NCBI GenBank assembly: GCA_003484265.1
Contig: DNDO01000050.1
Span: 1-7,115 of the forward strand
Length of the DNA: 7,115 nt
Direction of reading: 5' to 3'
Origin: Anaerolineae bacterium
GTDB lineage: Bacteria; Chloroflexota; Anaerolineae; Anaerolineales; Villigracilaceae
Shown here: positions 1 through 5,750 of the stretch, in pieces
Layout of the letters: each line of letters begins with the position of its first letter
Position numbering within the stretch: the first letter of the stretch is position 1
Program-made: the position numbers and the translations under genes
Notes under the pieces: model-generated
What the model saw: the letters and a program-made list of their open reading frames with translations, nothing else
What the model was told of the DNA's origin: nothing
Databases searched by the model: none

Positions 1-155
1 GTCGAGTCGTATTTGAGCAGGTGCGCGTTGGTCTCCGGGTCGAACAGGTCGTTGATCGCAACGACCTCAACAGTGTCAGATACTCTTTGTTTGATCGTGC
101 GGAAGACAAGACGTCCGATCCGCCCAAATCCGTTGATACCGATTTTTATTGTCAT
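1..155 (-). CDS. gap: Type I glyceraldehyde-3-phosphate dehydrogenase, N-terminal part (runs off left edge)
   Basis: This is the first 51 codons of GAPDH, the cytoplasmic glycolytic and gluconeogenic enzyme that converts glyceraldehyde-3-phosphate, NAD+ and phosphate to 1,3-bisphosphoglycerate. The translation begins MTIKIGINGFGRIGRLVFR. GINGFGRIGR (residues 6-15) is the dinucleotide-binding glycine-rich loop of the Rossmann fold. VVAINDLFD (residues 31-39) ends the second beta strand, and Asp36 corresponds to the family's NAD-selecting acidic residue. ETNAHLLKYDS matches the conserved stretch that follows. The catalytic Cys and the rest of the protein lie outside the window. The ATG at 155 is chosen because GGAGGT stands 6 nt upstream and the Rossmann fold starts directly after it. 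It lies 84 bp downstream of the yvcK-like gene on the same strand, with no clear terminator between, so read-through is likely in addition to its own promoter. Identity is near certain from the motifs. Confidence 0.95.
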   Translation of the reverse strand, partial: MTIKIGINGFGRIGRLVFRTIKQRVSDTVEVVAINDLFDPETNAHLLKYDS

Positions 156-161
156 TTCAAT

Positions 162-167
162 ACCTCC
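162..167 (-). promoter_or_regulatory. Strong Shine-Dalgarno of gap
   Basis: The minus strand reads GGAGGT, 6 nt before the ATG at 155. This near-perfect ribosome binding site contrasts with the yvcK gene just upstream, which has none. Confidence 0.9.
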
Positions 168-193
168 AAAATTTTTTAATGATTCCTAAAACG

Positions 194-202
194 ATTTTAT
201 CA
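194..202 (-). promoter_or_regulatory. Extended -10 promoter of gap
   Basis: The minus strand reads TGATAAAAT, an extended -10 (TGn plus a hexamer one mismatch from TATAAT). Transcription would start near 187, giving a leader of about 30 nt that includes the GGAGGT site. I see no good -35 at 16-18 bp, as is typical of extended -10 promoters. The same nonamer occurs in front of the histidine kinase at 5939-5947. The short palindrome TAAAACGATTTTA (187-199) covers the -10 and the predicted start and could be an operator or chance. Confidence 0.55.
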
Positions 203-239
203 CAGAGGTTTTCACGAATAATAATGATGAAAGTGAATT

Positions 240-1574
240 TTATATCAGCGGACCCGTATACTCGTCGAGTATTTCGATCAAGGTCGCCGCCAGCTTACTG
301 GAATCGTGACGCCAGGGATGCCGATCATCCACCAAATCGCGACAAAGGACGCGCGGATCATCCATCGTTTTTTCGTCTGCGCGCACCCATCGCGAATCGA
401 GGTTTAACTCCCCGCCGTAATCGTTATTACATAACACTACGTCAAAGAGTCGCTCACCCACATGTTCTTCCAATACACGCACGTGATCGTGGCACGAAAC
501 CAATAGATCGGTCTCCCCGGTCTGCGTGGCAATGTTGCTCACGTACACCTTCACCGCTCGGCTCGCCTGGATCGCGCCAAGCAGGTCATGCACCAGCAGA
601 TTGGGAAGAAGGCTTGTGTATAAACTTCCCGGACCTACAACGATCATATCAGCATTCAACATCGCCTTGATAACTGGCGGATATGCAGACGCATCGTTCG
701 GTTCCAGCCAGACCCTGCTGACCCTTCCCGCTATTTTGGGGATGCGGCTCTCTCCCTCCACACGAACCTGATTCAACGAATTGGGCACCTGCATATCTGC
801 AACCAGCTTCACATCATGCAGTGTGGAGGGAAGCACGCGTCCGCTCACAGATAACACCTTGCCCGACTCAGCAATGGCGCCTTCAAAGCTACCAGTGATC
901 TCTGCCAGCGCAGTGATAAAAAGATTCCCAAAGGAATGCCCATCCAGCCCGCCTTCGCCGCTGAAACGGTATTGAAACAACTGGGTTAGCATTCGCTCAT
1001 CGTTGGATAAAGCTGCAAGACAATTCCGAATATCGCCCGGCGGAAGGATCCCATAACTTTCCCGCAAACGCCCGGACGAACCGCCATCATCCGCAACAGT
1101 AACGACTGCTGTGAGATTACGCGTATAGATTTTCAGTCCGCGAAGAAGCGTGGCGAGACCATGACCGCCGCCTATGGTAACGATGCGCGGTCCACGTTCG
1201 CGACGGCGGTAGTTTGCTAGTTCATCCACAAGCGAACGATCGTGCCTTACAAATGGCAGCATTAATGATCTGTTGAGATTCCATATCCCCGATACGATCA
1301 TGCCAATGCCGAGACCTCCAAAGATCATTACGCGCACAACGCGGGGCAAAAAGCGGAGGGATGCGTAGGATAGGATGGTCAACAGTGTCGTATTGGTCGA
1401 ATCCGTCCGATAAAGGTCGAGCAGTAGGATGCCCAGCCCGACACCCAACAATGTAATACCACCCAGCAATAAAAACATCCAGCGCTTCACACCCAACCCT
1501 GGAGCTAACCAGCGCCTAAACTCCTTAAGTTCGCGTGCGAACCGCTTCCGTGAACCTTTTTTGTAATTGCTCAT
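240..1574 (-). CDS. yvcK: YvcK/CofD-like family protein with two N-terminal membrane helices
   Basis: This 444-residue protein belongs to the YvcK (gluconeogenesis factor) branch of the CofD-like superfamily. In Bacillus, YvcK binds UDP-sugars and is needed for growth and cell shape on gluconeogenic carbon sources. Visible motifs are IVTIGGGHGL (131-140, nucleotide-binding loop), TVADDGGSSGRLR (159-171), LPPGDIRNCLAALS (177-190), DGHSFGN (211-217), VVGPGSLYTSLLPNLLV (312-328) and NIATQTGET (347-355). The conserved domain starts only near residue 128. Before it lie a basic N-terminus (KKGSRKRF) and two hydrophobic segments, about 32-54 and 76-100, so the enzyme-like domain should be tethered to the inner face of the membrane. 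Bacillus YvcK is about 320 residues and lacks this extension. The ATG at 1574 has no Shine-Dalgarno sequence but stands 8 nt after a -10 box, which suggests a leaderless message. It lies upstream of gap on the same strand and is divergent from a ROK kinase. Family identity is very secure; the biochemical activity is not known from sequence. Confidence 0.93.
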   Translation of the reverse strand: MSNYKKGSRKRFARELKEFRRWLAPGLGVKRWMFLLLGGITLLGVGLGILLLDLYRTDSTNTTLLTILSYASLRFLPRVVRVMIFGGLGIGMIVSGIWNLNRSLMLPFVRHDRSLVDELANYRRRERGPRIVTIGGGHGLATLLRGLKIYTRNLTAVVTVADDGGSSGRLRESYGILPPGDIRNCLAALSNDERMLTQLFQYRFSGEGGLDGHSFGNLFITALAEITGSFEGAIAESGKVLSVSGRVLPSTLHDVKLVADMQVPNSLNQVRVEGESRIPKIAGRVSRVWLEPNDASAYPPVIKAMLNADMIVVGPGSLYTSLLPNLLVHDLLGAIQASRAVKVYVSNIATQTGETDLLVSCHDHVRVLEEHVGERLFDVVLCNNDYGGELNLDSRWVRADEKTMDDPRVLCRDLVDDRHPWRHDSSKLAATLIEILDEYTGPLI

Positions 1575-1582
1575 ATGCGGGG

Positions 1583-1611
1583 AGTGTAGCAGGGAGAGGA
1601 TGGGAAGTCAA
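1583..1611 (-). promoter_or_regulatory. yvcK promoter, predicted leaderless start
   Basis: The minus strand carries TTGACT (1606-1611), a 17-bp spacer and TACACT (1583-1588). This is a near-consensus sigma-70-type promoter (one mismatch in the -35, two in the -10) with ideal spacing. Only CCCCGCAT separates the -10 from the ATG at 1574, which puts the expected start of transcription about 2 nt before the start codon. There is no purine-rich ribosome binding site. Translation from a leaderless transcript is inferred. Confidence 0.75.
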
Positions 1612-1675
1612 TTCGATTATTTTGCAATGATAAACAACCTTTCCAGCTTGTGCGCATCCTCGTAAAGGGCTCGGT

Positions 1676-1681
1676 TATAAT
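1676..1681 (+). promoter_or_regulatory. Consensus -10 box of the ROK kinase, predicted leaderless start
   Basis: A perfect TATAAT is followed by AGCCGCC and then the ATG at 1689, so transcription should begin at or 1 nt before the start codon. No Shine-Dalgarno sequence is present. I find no convincing -35 at 16-18 bp, which suggests either activator dependence or a weak upstream element. The 114-bp interval 1575-1688 thus holds two divergent promoters, both placed for leaderless transcripts. Confidence 0.65.
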
Positions 1682-1688
1682 AGCCGCC

Positions 1689-2624
1689 ATGACCCTAACC
1701 TTAGCCGTAGATATTGGCGGGACTCACATCCGCGTAGCCGCCTACGAACCCAACAGCATCGCCCCAATCGCTCACCAACGGACAAAATCTCTGGCAAACA
1801 CACCCGGGGTATATAACCGCCTGGTCAAAGCCATCGAATCCATTTGGAAGGAAGGGCAGGTCTCTGCCATCGGCATTGCATCCCCTGGTCCGCTTGACCC
1901 GCACACCGGTGTAATTCTCGATACTCCAAACATCCCCGAGTGGACGAACTTCCCTCTCACGTCAAAACTATCCGACCACTTCGGCGTGCCCGTCCATCTC
2001 GACAACGACGCCAACATGGCGGGGCTTGCCGAGTGGCAATATGGCGCAGGCAAAGGCCATCACGACCTTGTTTACCTGACGATCAGCACGGGCATCGGCG
2101 GCGGCGTGATCAGCAATGACCGCTTGCTCCAGGGTTTTCATGGGCTGGGTGCTGAACTCGGTCATATTTTGATAGACCCTGATGGTCCGCAATGCGGATG
2201 CGGCAAGAACGGTCATATCGAAGCATTTTCATCGGGACCATCAATCATCCGATACTTTAATGAACAACAAAGAGATGGACAAAAATCTTCGCTTCAACCG
2301 GACCCGAGCCTGGGCACAGCACAACTAGCAGAAGCCGCGTTGACAGGAGATTCGCTTGCGATCTCCGCCTTTAGCCGGGCAGGGCATTACCTTGGCATCG
2401 CCGTTGCAAATTTTCTTGCCATCTTCGACCCATCCATTTTGGTATTTGGTGGGGGCGTATCCCAGGTCGGCGATCTGCTATTCAAGCCATTTGAAAAAAG
2501 TTTGCGAATGCATGTTTTTCATCCGCATTATTTGGACGACCTTATTATTACGAAAGCCGGGCTGGGCGATGACGCCGGTCTGCTCGGGGCGCTGGCATTG
2601 GCACGGATGAAAAGCAATGAGTAA
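1689..2624 (+). CDS. ROK-family sugar kinase, glucokinase-like
   Basis: This cytoplasmic ATP-dependent sugar kinase is probably a glucokinase (glucose to glucose-6-phosphate). Other ROK substrates such as N-acetylmannosamine, fructose or N-acetylglucosamine cannot be excluded. From the ATG at 1689 it is 311 residues, normal for the family. It shows VDIGGTHIR (7-15, ATP phosphate loop), GIASPGPLD (62-70), LDNDANMAGLAEW (104-116, with catalytic base Asp107), STGIGGGV (133-140), GAELGHI (154-160, with sugar-binding Glu156 and His159), the zinc site CGCGKNGHIE (169-178) and VFGGGV (252-257, second phosphate loop). The last zinc ligand is His176 where most family members have Cys. An in-frame GTG at 1650 would add 13 residues but lies upstream of the TATAAT box at 1676 and outside the conserved fold, so I reject it. 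It is divergent from yvcK and shares its control region. No regulator-type HTH precedes the kinase domain, so it is an enzyme and not a ROK repressor. Confidence 0.9.
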   Translation: MTLTLAVDIGGTHIRVAAYEPNSIAPIAHQRTKSLANTPGVYNRLVKAIESIWKEGQVSAIGIASPGPLDPHTGVILDTPNIPEWTNFPLTSKLSDHFGVPVHLDNDANMAGLAEWQYGAGKGHHDLVYLTISTGIGGGVISNDRLLQGFHGLGAELGHILIDPDGPQCGCGKNGHIEAFSSGPSIIRYFNEQQRDGQKSSLQPDPSLGTAQLAEAALTGDSLAISAFSRAGHYLGIAVANFLAIFDPSILVFGGGVSQVGDLLFKPFEKSLRMHVFHPHYLDDLIITKAGLGDDAGLLGALALARMKSNE

Positions 2625-2697
2625 AAATAAAAGAAAGGGATACTTGCCGCCTTCATGGGTGGTCACAAAGTGGTGGACAGCAGATAGGGATTAGCAT

Positions 2698-2850
2698 CGG
2701 CTTATCGGACGGGATCAAGCTCACACTGGGTTTGATCGAGGGATCCGGCTTATCCTAATTTTGAAATAGGATATACAAAGCCGCGCGGGCGAGTCAGTTC
2801 CGCGAAACGTATCGTTATCTGCAAGTGTATTAGTCAAATCTGGAGTTCAA
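2698..2850 (+). other. Structured intergenic leader before the aminotransferase
   Basis: The 226-bp gap between the ROK kinase and the aminotransferase contains two predicted RNA hairpins. Hairpin 1 pairs 2713-2722 with 2728-2737 (10 bp including two G-U pairs, 5-nt loop). Hairpin 2 pairs 2746-2757 with 2767-2772 and 2778-2783 (CGGCTT/AAGCCG plus ATCCTA/TAGGAT, 9-nt loop and a 5-nt bulge on the 3' side). The 9-mer CGGCTTATC occurs at 2698-2706 and again at 2746-2754, the second copy forming the left arm of hairpin 2. Neither hairpin is followed by a T-run, so neither is a typical terminator. I could not match it to a known riboswitch class and see no convincing promoter. It could be a cis-regulatory leader or simply fortuitous pairing. 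Confidence 0.35.
2841..2845 (+). promoter_or_regulatory. Shine-Dalgarno of the aminotransferase
   Basis: TGGAG stands 5 nt before the ATG at 2851 and supports that start. It is of moderate strength. Confidence 0.65.
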
Positions 2851-4179
2851 ATGAATAAATTAAATGTGCCGGGTCCGAAAGCCCTGGCAATGATCGAACG
2901 AGACAAGAAGGTTGTCTCGTCGTCTTATCCGCGCGGGTATCCATTCGTTATGGATCACGGGAAAGGCGTTGAAGTATGGGATCCCGACGGTAACCGCTTC
3001 CTAGACATGATGGGCGGAATTGCGGTTGCAGCAACCGGTCATGCCCACCCAAAGGTGGTGAAAGCTGTGCAGGATGCCGCTGAGAAATTCCTGCATATTT
3101 CGTCCGATTTTTATCACGAAAATTGGATCGGATTGAGCGAGAAGCTGGACGAGATCGCGCCATTTGAGGAAAATGCCAAGACATTTTTAACCAACTCAGG
3201 GACAGAAGCCGTCGAGACTGCAATTAAGCTTGCAAAATATAAAACAAAACGCCACAACTTTATAGGCTTCTTCGGGGCCTTTCATGGGCGCACAATGGGT
3301 TCGGTTGCCTTTACTGCCAGTAAGCCACATTACCACCGAGGTTTTTATCCGTTGATGCCGGGCGTCACCCACGTGCCGTTTCCCAATCCCTACCGCCCGA
3401 TCTTGGATCGTAAGAGTGGCGAAGACTACGGCGAAACTGTTGTACGCTTCATTGAGGAAGAAATCTTCAACAGTAATGTCCCTGGGGATGAGATCGCCGG
3501 CATATTAGTAGAGCCTATCCAAGGCGAAGGCGGTTACATCGTCCCGCCGGACGGCTTCTTTCCTGCTTTGCGCAATTTATGCGATAAGTACGACATTATG
3601 TTGATCGCCGATGAAGTTCAGTCTGGCATGGGACGCACTGGTAAATGGTGGGCAACCGAACACTGGGGTGTGGAGCCCGATATCGTTACATCCGCCAAGG
3701 GTATTGCATCTGGTGTGCCGCTCGGCGCGTGCATTGCACGCGCATCGGTGATGAACTGGCCTCAAGGAGTACATGGAAATACTTTCGGAGGCAACCCGAT
3801 CGCCACCGCAGCTTCACTCGCAACGATCGAACTTCTTGAAGAACAATATCTGGAGAACGCGACGGAAGTTGGTCAGTACGCAATGGATGCCTTGGTCGAA
3901 ATCCAGACACGACACACGTCAATTGGCGATGTGCGTGGAAAAGGATTGATGATTGGAGTTGAGTTCGTAAAAGATAAAAGTACGAAAGAGCCAAACGTTT
4001 ACCTTCGCGATATGGTCGAAAAGACTGCGTTTGACTATGGCCTGCTATTGTTAGGGTGCGGCAAGTCCGTGATTCGCCTGGCGCCTCCATTGTGCATTAC
4101 AAAGAGTGAGGTTGACGAAGCACTCGATATTTTTGAACAAGTAATCACAATGGGAGAAAGGGAACAGGGGTTAAGGTAG
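2851..4179 (+). CDS. PLP-dependent class III aminotransferase (acetylornithine/4-aminobutyrate type)
   Basis: This cytoplasmic fold-type I aminotransferase has 442 residues, normal for the class. The N-terminal PGPKALAMIERD and SSYPRGYPFV resemble the group labelled 4-aminobutyrate or acetylornithine aminotransferase in archaea and Chloroflexota, rather than the shorter ArgD enzymes. Visible family features are DPDGNRFLDMMGGIAV (45-60), the phosphate-binding TNSGTEAVETAIK (114-126), FGAFHGRTMG (141-150, with the aromatic residue that stacks on PLP), VEPIQGEGGY (221-230), IADEVQSGMGRTG (252-264, with Asp254 contacting the pyridine nitrogen and Gln257) and SAKGIASG (281-288, with Lys283 forming the Schiff base). 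All catalytic residues are intact. The amino donor cannot be read from sequence: GABA, ornithine, lysine or broad-specificity amino acids are possible, and some relatives are racemases. It has a normal Shine-Dalgarno sequence, a long possibly structured leader and its own terminator, so it is probably monocistronic. Confidence 0.9.
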   Translation: MNKLNVPGPKALAMIERDKKVVSSSYPRGYPFVMDHGKGVEVWDPDGNRFLDMMGGIAVAATGHAHPKVVKAVQDAAEKFLHISSDFYHENWIGLSEKLDEIAPFEENAKTFLTNSGTEAVETAIKLAKYKTKRHNFIGFFGAFHGRTMGSVAFTASKPHYHRGFYPLMPGVTHVPFPNPYRPILDRKSGEDYGETVVRFIEEEIFNSNVPGDEIAGILVEPIQGEGGYIVPPDGFFPALRNLCDKYDIMLIADEVQSGMGRTGKWWATEHWGVEPDIVTSAKGIASGVPLGACIARASVMNWPQGVHGNTFGGNPIATAASLATIELLEEQYLENATEVGQYAMDALVEIQTRHTSIGDVRGKGLMIGVEFVKDKSTKEPNVYLRDMVEKTAFDYGLLLLGCGKSVIRLAPPLCITKSEVDEALDIFEQVITMGEREQGLR

Positions 4180-4223
4180 TAAAGAAAGAGCGGCGTCCGA
4201 AATGGACGCCGCTCTTTCTTTAC
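4179..4223. terminator. Bidirectional intrinsic terminator between convergent genes
   Basis: A perfect 20-bp inverted repeat (4179-4198 with 4204-4223) encloses the loop GAAAT. Its core is GAGCGGCGTCC/GGACGCCGCTC and its outer part is A-rich on the left and T-rich on the right, so each strand ends in a T-rich tract (TCTTTCTTTA). It serves the aminotransferase on plus and the secreted protein on minus, whose coding sequence ends 25 bp away at 4248. The first base of the stem is the last base of the aminotransferase TAG stop codon. Confidence 0.93.
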
Positions 4224-4247
4224 AAAAGCTAATTTCGTAACATGGGC

Positions 4248-5681
4248 TTATTGAGGACATCCTGTGATGAAGGAGAGGGTGTCAAATCCGATGAACGGGT
4301 CAAAGCCTTCACCAAATTCGAGCACAACTCTGGTAATCCCGACACCGGAAACATTCCAGGTCCAGTTCCCTGGTTGACCCGGCGTTGCAGTTACAGAATC
4401 TCCATTGAACCACAAGTTTCCATACAGGTTTGAACTCTGTGGATTTACTTCTGCCGGTGTCGTATAACTCAATTCGTGAATCGATACGATGTTTCCACCA
4501 GCATCATAGGCAGTCATACTGGCATAGTGAGAGGTGGACAATGTCGGGTTGTAGTCTCCGTAATCCAGCATATGTAATGAGAAGTCGGTGACCGTCACTC
4601 CAGGAGTGAATGTGAATGTGTATAGATGCGCATCCCTCGCATTACGCGTGGCCACATCGCTAAATCCTCCGCCCGGCACAAGTCCATTATTGATCACGAT
4701 CGCATCGTTTGGTCCGCCAAAGACTGTCGGCGGTCCGCCTTCTACGAGTTTCAGCGCGGTCCCCTTGGCATCGATATTCAAGTCCTGCGCTACCGCCCCC
4801 AATCCCTCCACACTTTGACCCGATGCTATCTGGGCAAAATTGGCAGTAACTAGAATCGGAATGCAGGCTGTAGGTGTGGCTGTTGCAGTGGCAGTGGATG
4901 TTTCGGTTGAAGTTGGCGTAATAGTTTCGGTTGGAGATGTGGTGGATGTCTCGGTTGGAGAAGGAGTCTCAGTGGGAGGCGGTGTTATCGTAACGGTCTC
5001 GGTAGGAGTCGGCGGCGTGGATGTCGGCGTCTCGCTTTCTGTGGGTGTCGGGGTTTCTGTTGGGGGGAGTTGATAAACCACTTCAATAATAACTTCCTGA
5101 ACTCGATCAGATTTCTTGCGACTCATTCCATCATAATAAACTATAAAAGCAATTAGGTCTCCATCACCCGGAACAAATTCAGGATGATTATTAGCTTCAT
5201 CAACCATCTGCTGCGCCTCTTGGCTGATACCAAACTCAAGTTTTTTATCTCCCAGTAAAAGCCAAATGGCCGTCTGAACATCTTTGAAAAAATCCAAATC
5301 GGTCTTCCCTGCACCGTGAATTTTGTTGTTCAACAAGTAATTAATTTTGCCCCAAGGCAAACCGATCAAATCAGATGGAAGGTCATCGCTAACACTTGGG
5401 TAAATCGTTGCAGACTCACCATGCAACAATTCAGTTATTTCATCTTGGATGCACCAACCGCTATACACTCCATTTTGCAATCCGGAATCGACTGCCAAGT
5501 CGCTCAGGGAGATGTCAAACGTGCTGTTGGTGCCGGCCAACCAATCACTATAAGATACTGTAGCAGATTTACTTTCTTCCAGATCAGGAATTGCAATAGA
5601 CTTTGGAGCCGCAAAGGCACTTGTCGAAACAAGGGAAAGTAACAAAATTAGAGCAAAGGTAATTCGAAGAATTTTTTTCAT
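4248..5681 (-). CDS. Secreted protein: putative thioester (TED-like) domain, Thr/Pro linker, Cys-bracketed beta domain
   Basis: This 477-residue exported protein has a signal peptide (MKKILR, hydrophobic core 7-20, probable cleavage after AFA at 24). The N-terminal domain (about 25-204) carries GWCIQDE with Cys77, WGKINYLLNNK (110-120) and DVQTAIWLLLGD (134-145) with Gln136. In thioester domains of Gram-positive surface adhesins, a Cys in a [YFW]-C-[IV] context bonds to the Gln of a [TV]-Q-x-A-[IV]-W motif, and an 'INYILNN'-like segment lies between them. All three features occur here in that order. Residues 205-272 are a Thr/Pro/Glu/Ser-rich spacer. The C-terminal domain (273-477) is beta-rich, starts and ends with a Cys (273, 475) that may form a disulfide, and shows LDYGDYNP (372-379), TPGQPGNWTW (433-442) and GFDPFIGFDTLSF (459-471). 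I recognise this only as an unnamed extracellular module. There is no sortase signal or C-terminal membrane helix, so how it is retained is unclear. The ATG at 5681 has AGAGGT 6 nt upstream. The thioester bond is inferred. Confidence 0.8.
   Translation of the reverse strand: MKKILRITFALILLLSLVSTSAFAAPKSIAIPDLEESKSATVSYSDWLAGTNSTFDISLSDLAVDSGLQNGVYSGWCIQDEITELLHGESATIYPSVSDDLPSDLIGLPWGKINYLLNNKIHGAGKTDLDFFKDVQTAIWLLLGDKKLEFGISQEAQQMVDEANNHPEFVPGDGDLIAFIVYYDGMSRKKSDRVQEVIIEVVYQLPPTETPTPTESETPTSTPPTPTETVTITPPPTETPSPTETSTTSPTETITPTSTETSTATATATPTACIPILVTANFAQIASGQSVEGLGAVAQDLNIDAKGTALKLVEGGPPTVFGGPNDAIVINNGLVPGGGFSDVATRNARDAHLYTFTFTPGVTVTDFSLHMLDYGDYNPTLSTSHYASMTAYDAGGNIVSIHELSYTTPAEVNPQSSNLYGNLWFNGDSVTATPGQPGNWTWNVSGVGITRVVLEFGEGFDPFIGFDTLSFITGCPQ
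4866..5069 (-). repeat. Degenerate tandem repeat encoding the Thr/Pro/Glu linker
   Basis: About 68 codons encode irregular repeats of units such as TPTET, SPTET and TSTET. On plus they appear as recurring GTCTCGGTTGGAG/GGAGTCGGCG-like words. The sequence is low in complexity and should be prone to slippage and length change between strains. The product is an extended, probably O-glycosylated spacer separating the two globular domains. Confidence 0.85.
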
Positions 5682-5687
5682 ATTAAT

Positions 5688-5693
5688 ACCTCT
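5688..5693 (-). promoter_or_regulatory. Shine-Dalgarno of the secreted protein
   Basis: The minus strand reads AGAGGT within GAAAGAGGT, 6 nt before the ATG at 5681, and supports that start together with the signal peptide that begins there. Confidence 0.75.
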
Positions 5694-5750
5694 TTCAAGA
5701 GAAGAACTTATTCAAAACTGGGTCACCTAACAAACTTGCAAGGTTAAAAC

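Noticed and set aside
149..670. Plus-strand open frame of 173 residues opposite yvcK and gap
   Set aside because: It lies antisense to two well-supported genes, its translation is Arg/Pro-rich without recognisable motifs, and it overlaps the gap start and promoter.
1650..1688. Upstream GTG start adding 13 residues to the ROK kinase
   Set aside because: The GTG lies upstream of the TATAAT box at 1676, has no Shine-Dalgarno sequence, and the ROK fold normally starts within a few residues of the VDIGGT motif, as it does from ATG 1689.
2713..2737. Hairpin as an intrinsic terminator of the ROK kinase
   Set aside because: The stem is followed by GAGGGATCC and not a T-run, and it lies about 90 bp past the stop codon, so it does not look like a normal terminator.
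3686..4090. Minus-strand open frame of 134 residues opposite the aminotransferase
   Set aside because: The plus strand encodes an intact class III aminotransferase across the whole interval, including the catalytic lysine. The antisense product has no motif.
4866..5069. Repeat block as a CRISPR array
   Set aside because: The repeats are irregular, have no unique spacers and are in frame within a secreted protein, where they encode a Thr/Pro linker.
4840..5073. Plus-strand open frame of 77 residues with VSVGVGV-like repeats
   Set aside because: It is the antisense shadow of the Thr/Pro/Glu linker. The absence of stops follows from the codon composition of the repeat, and there is no ribosome binding site or promoter.
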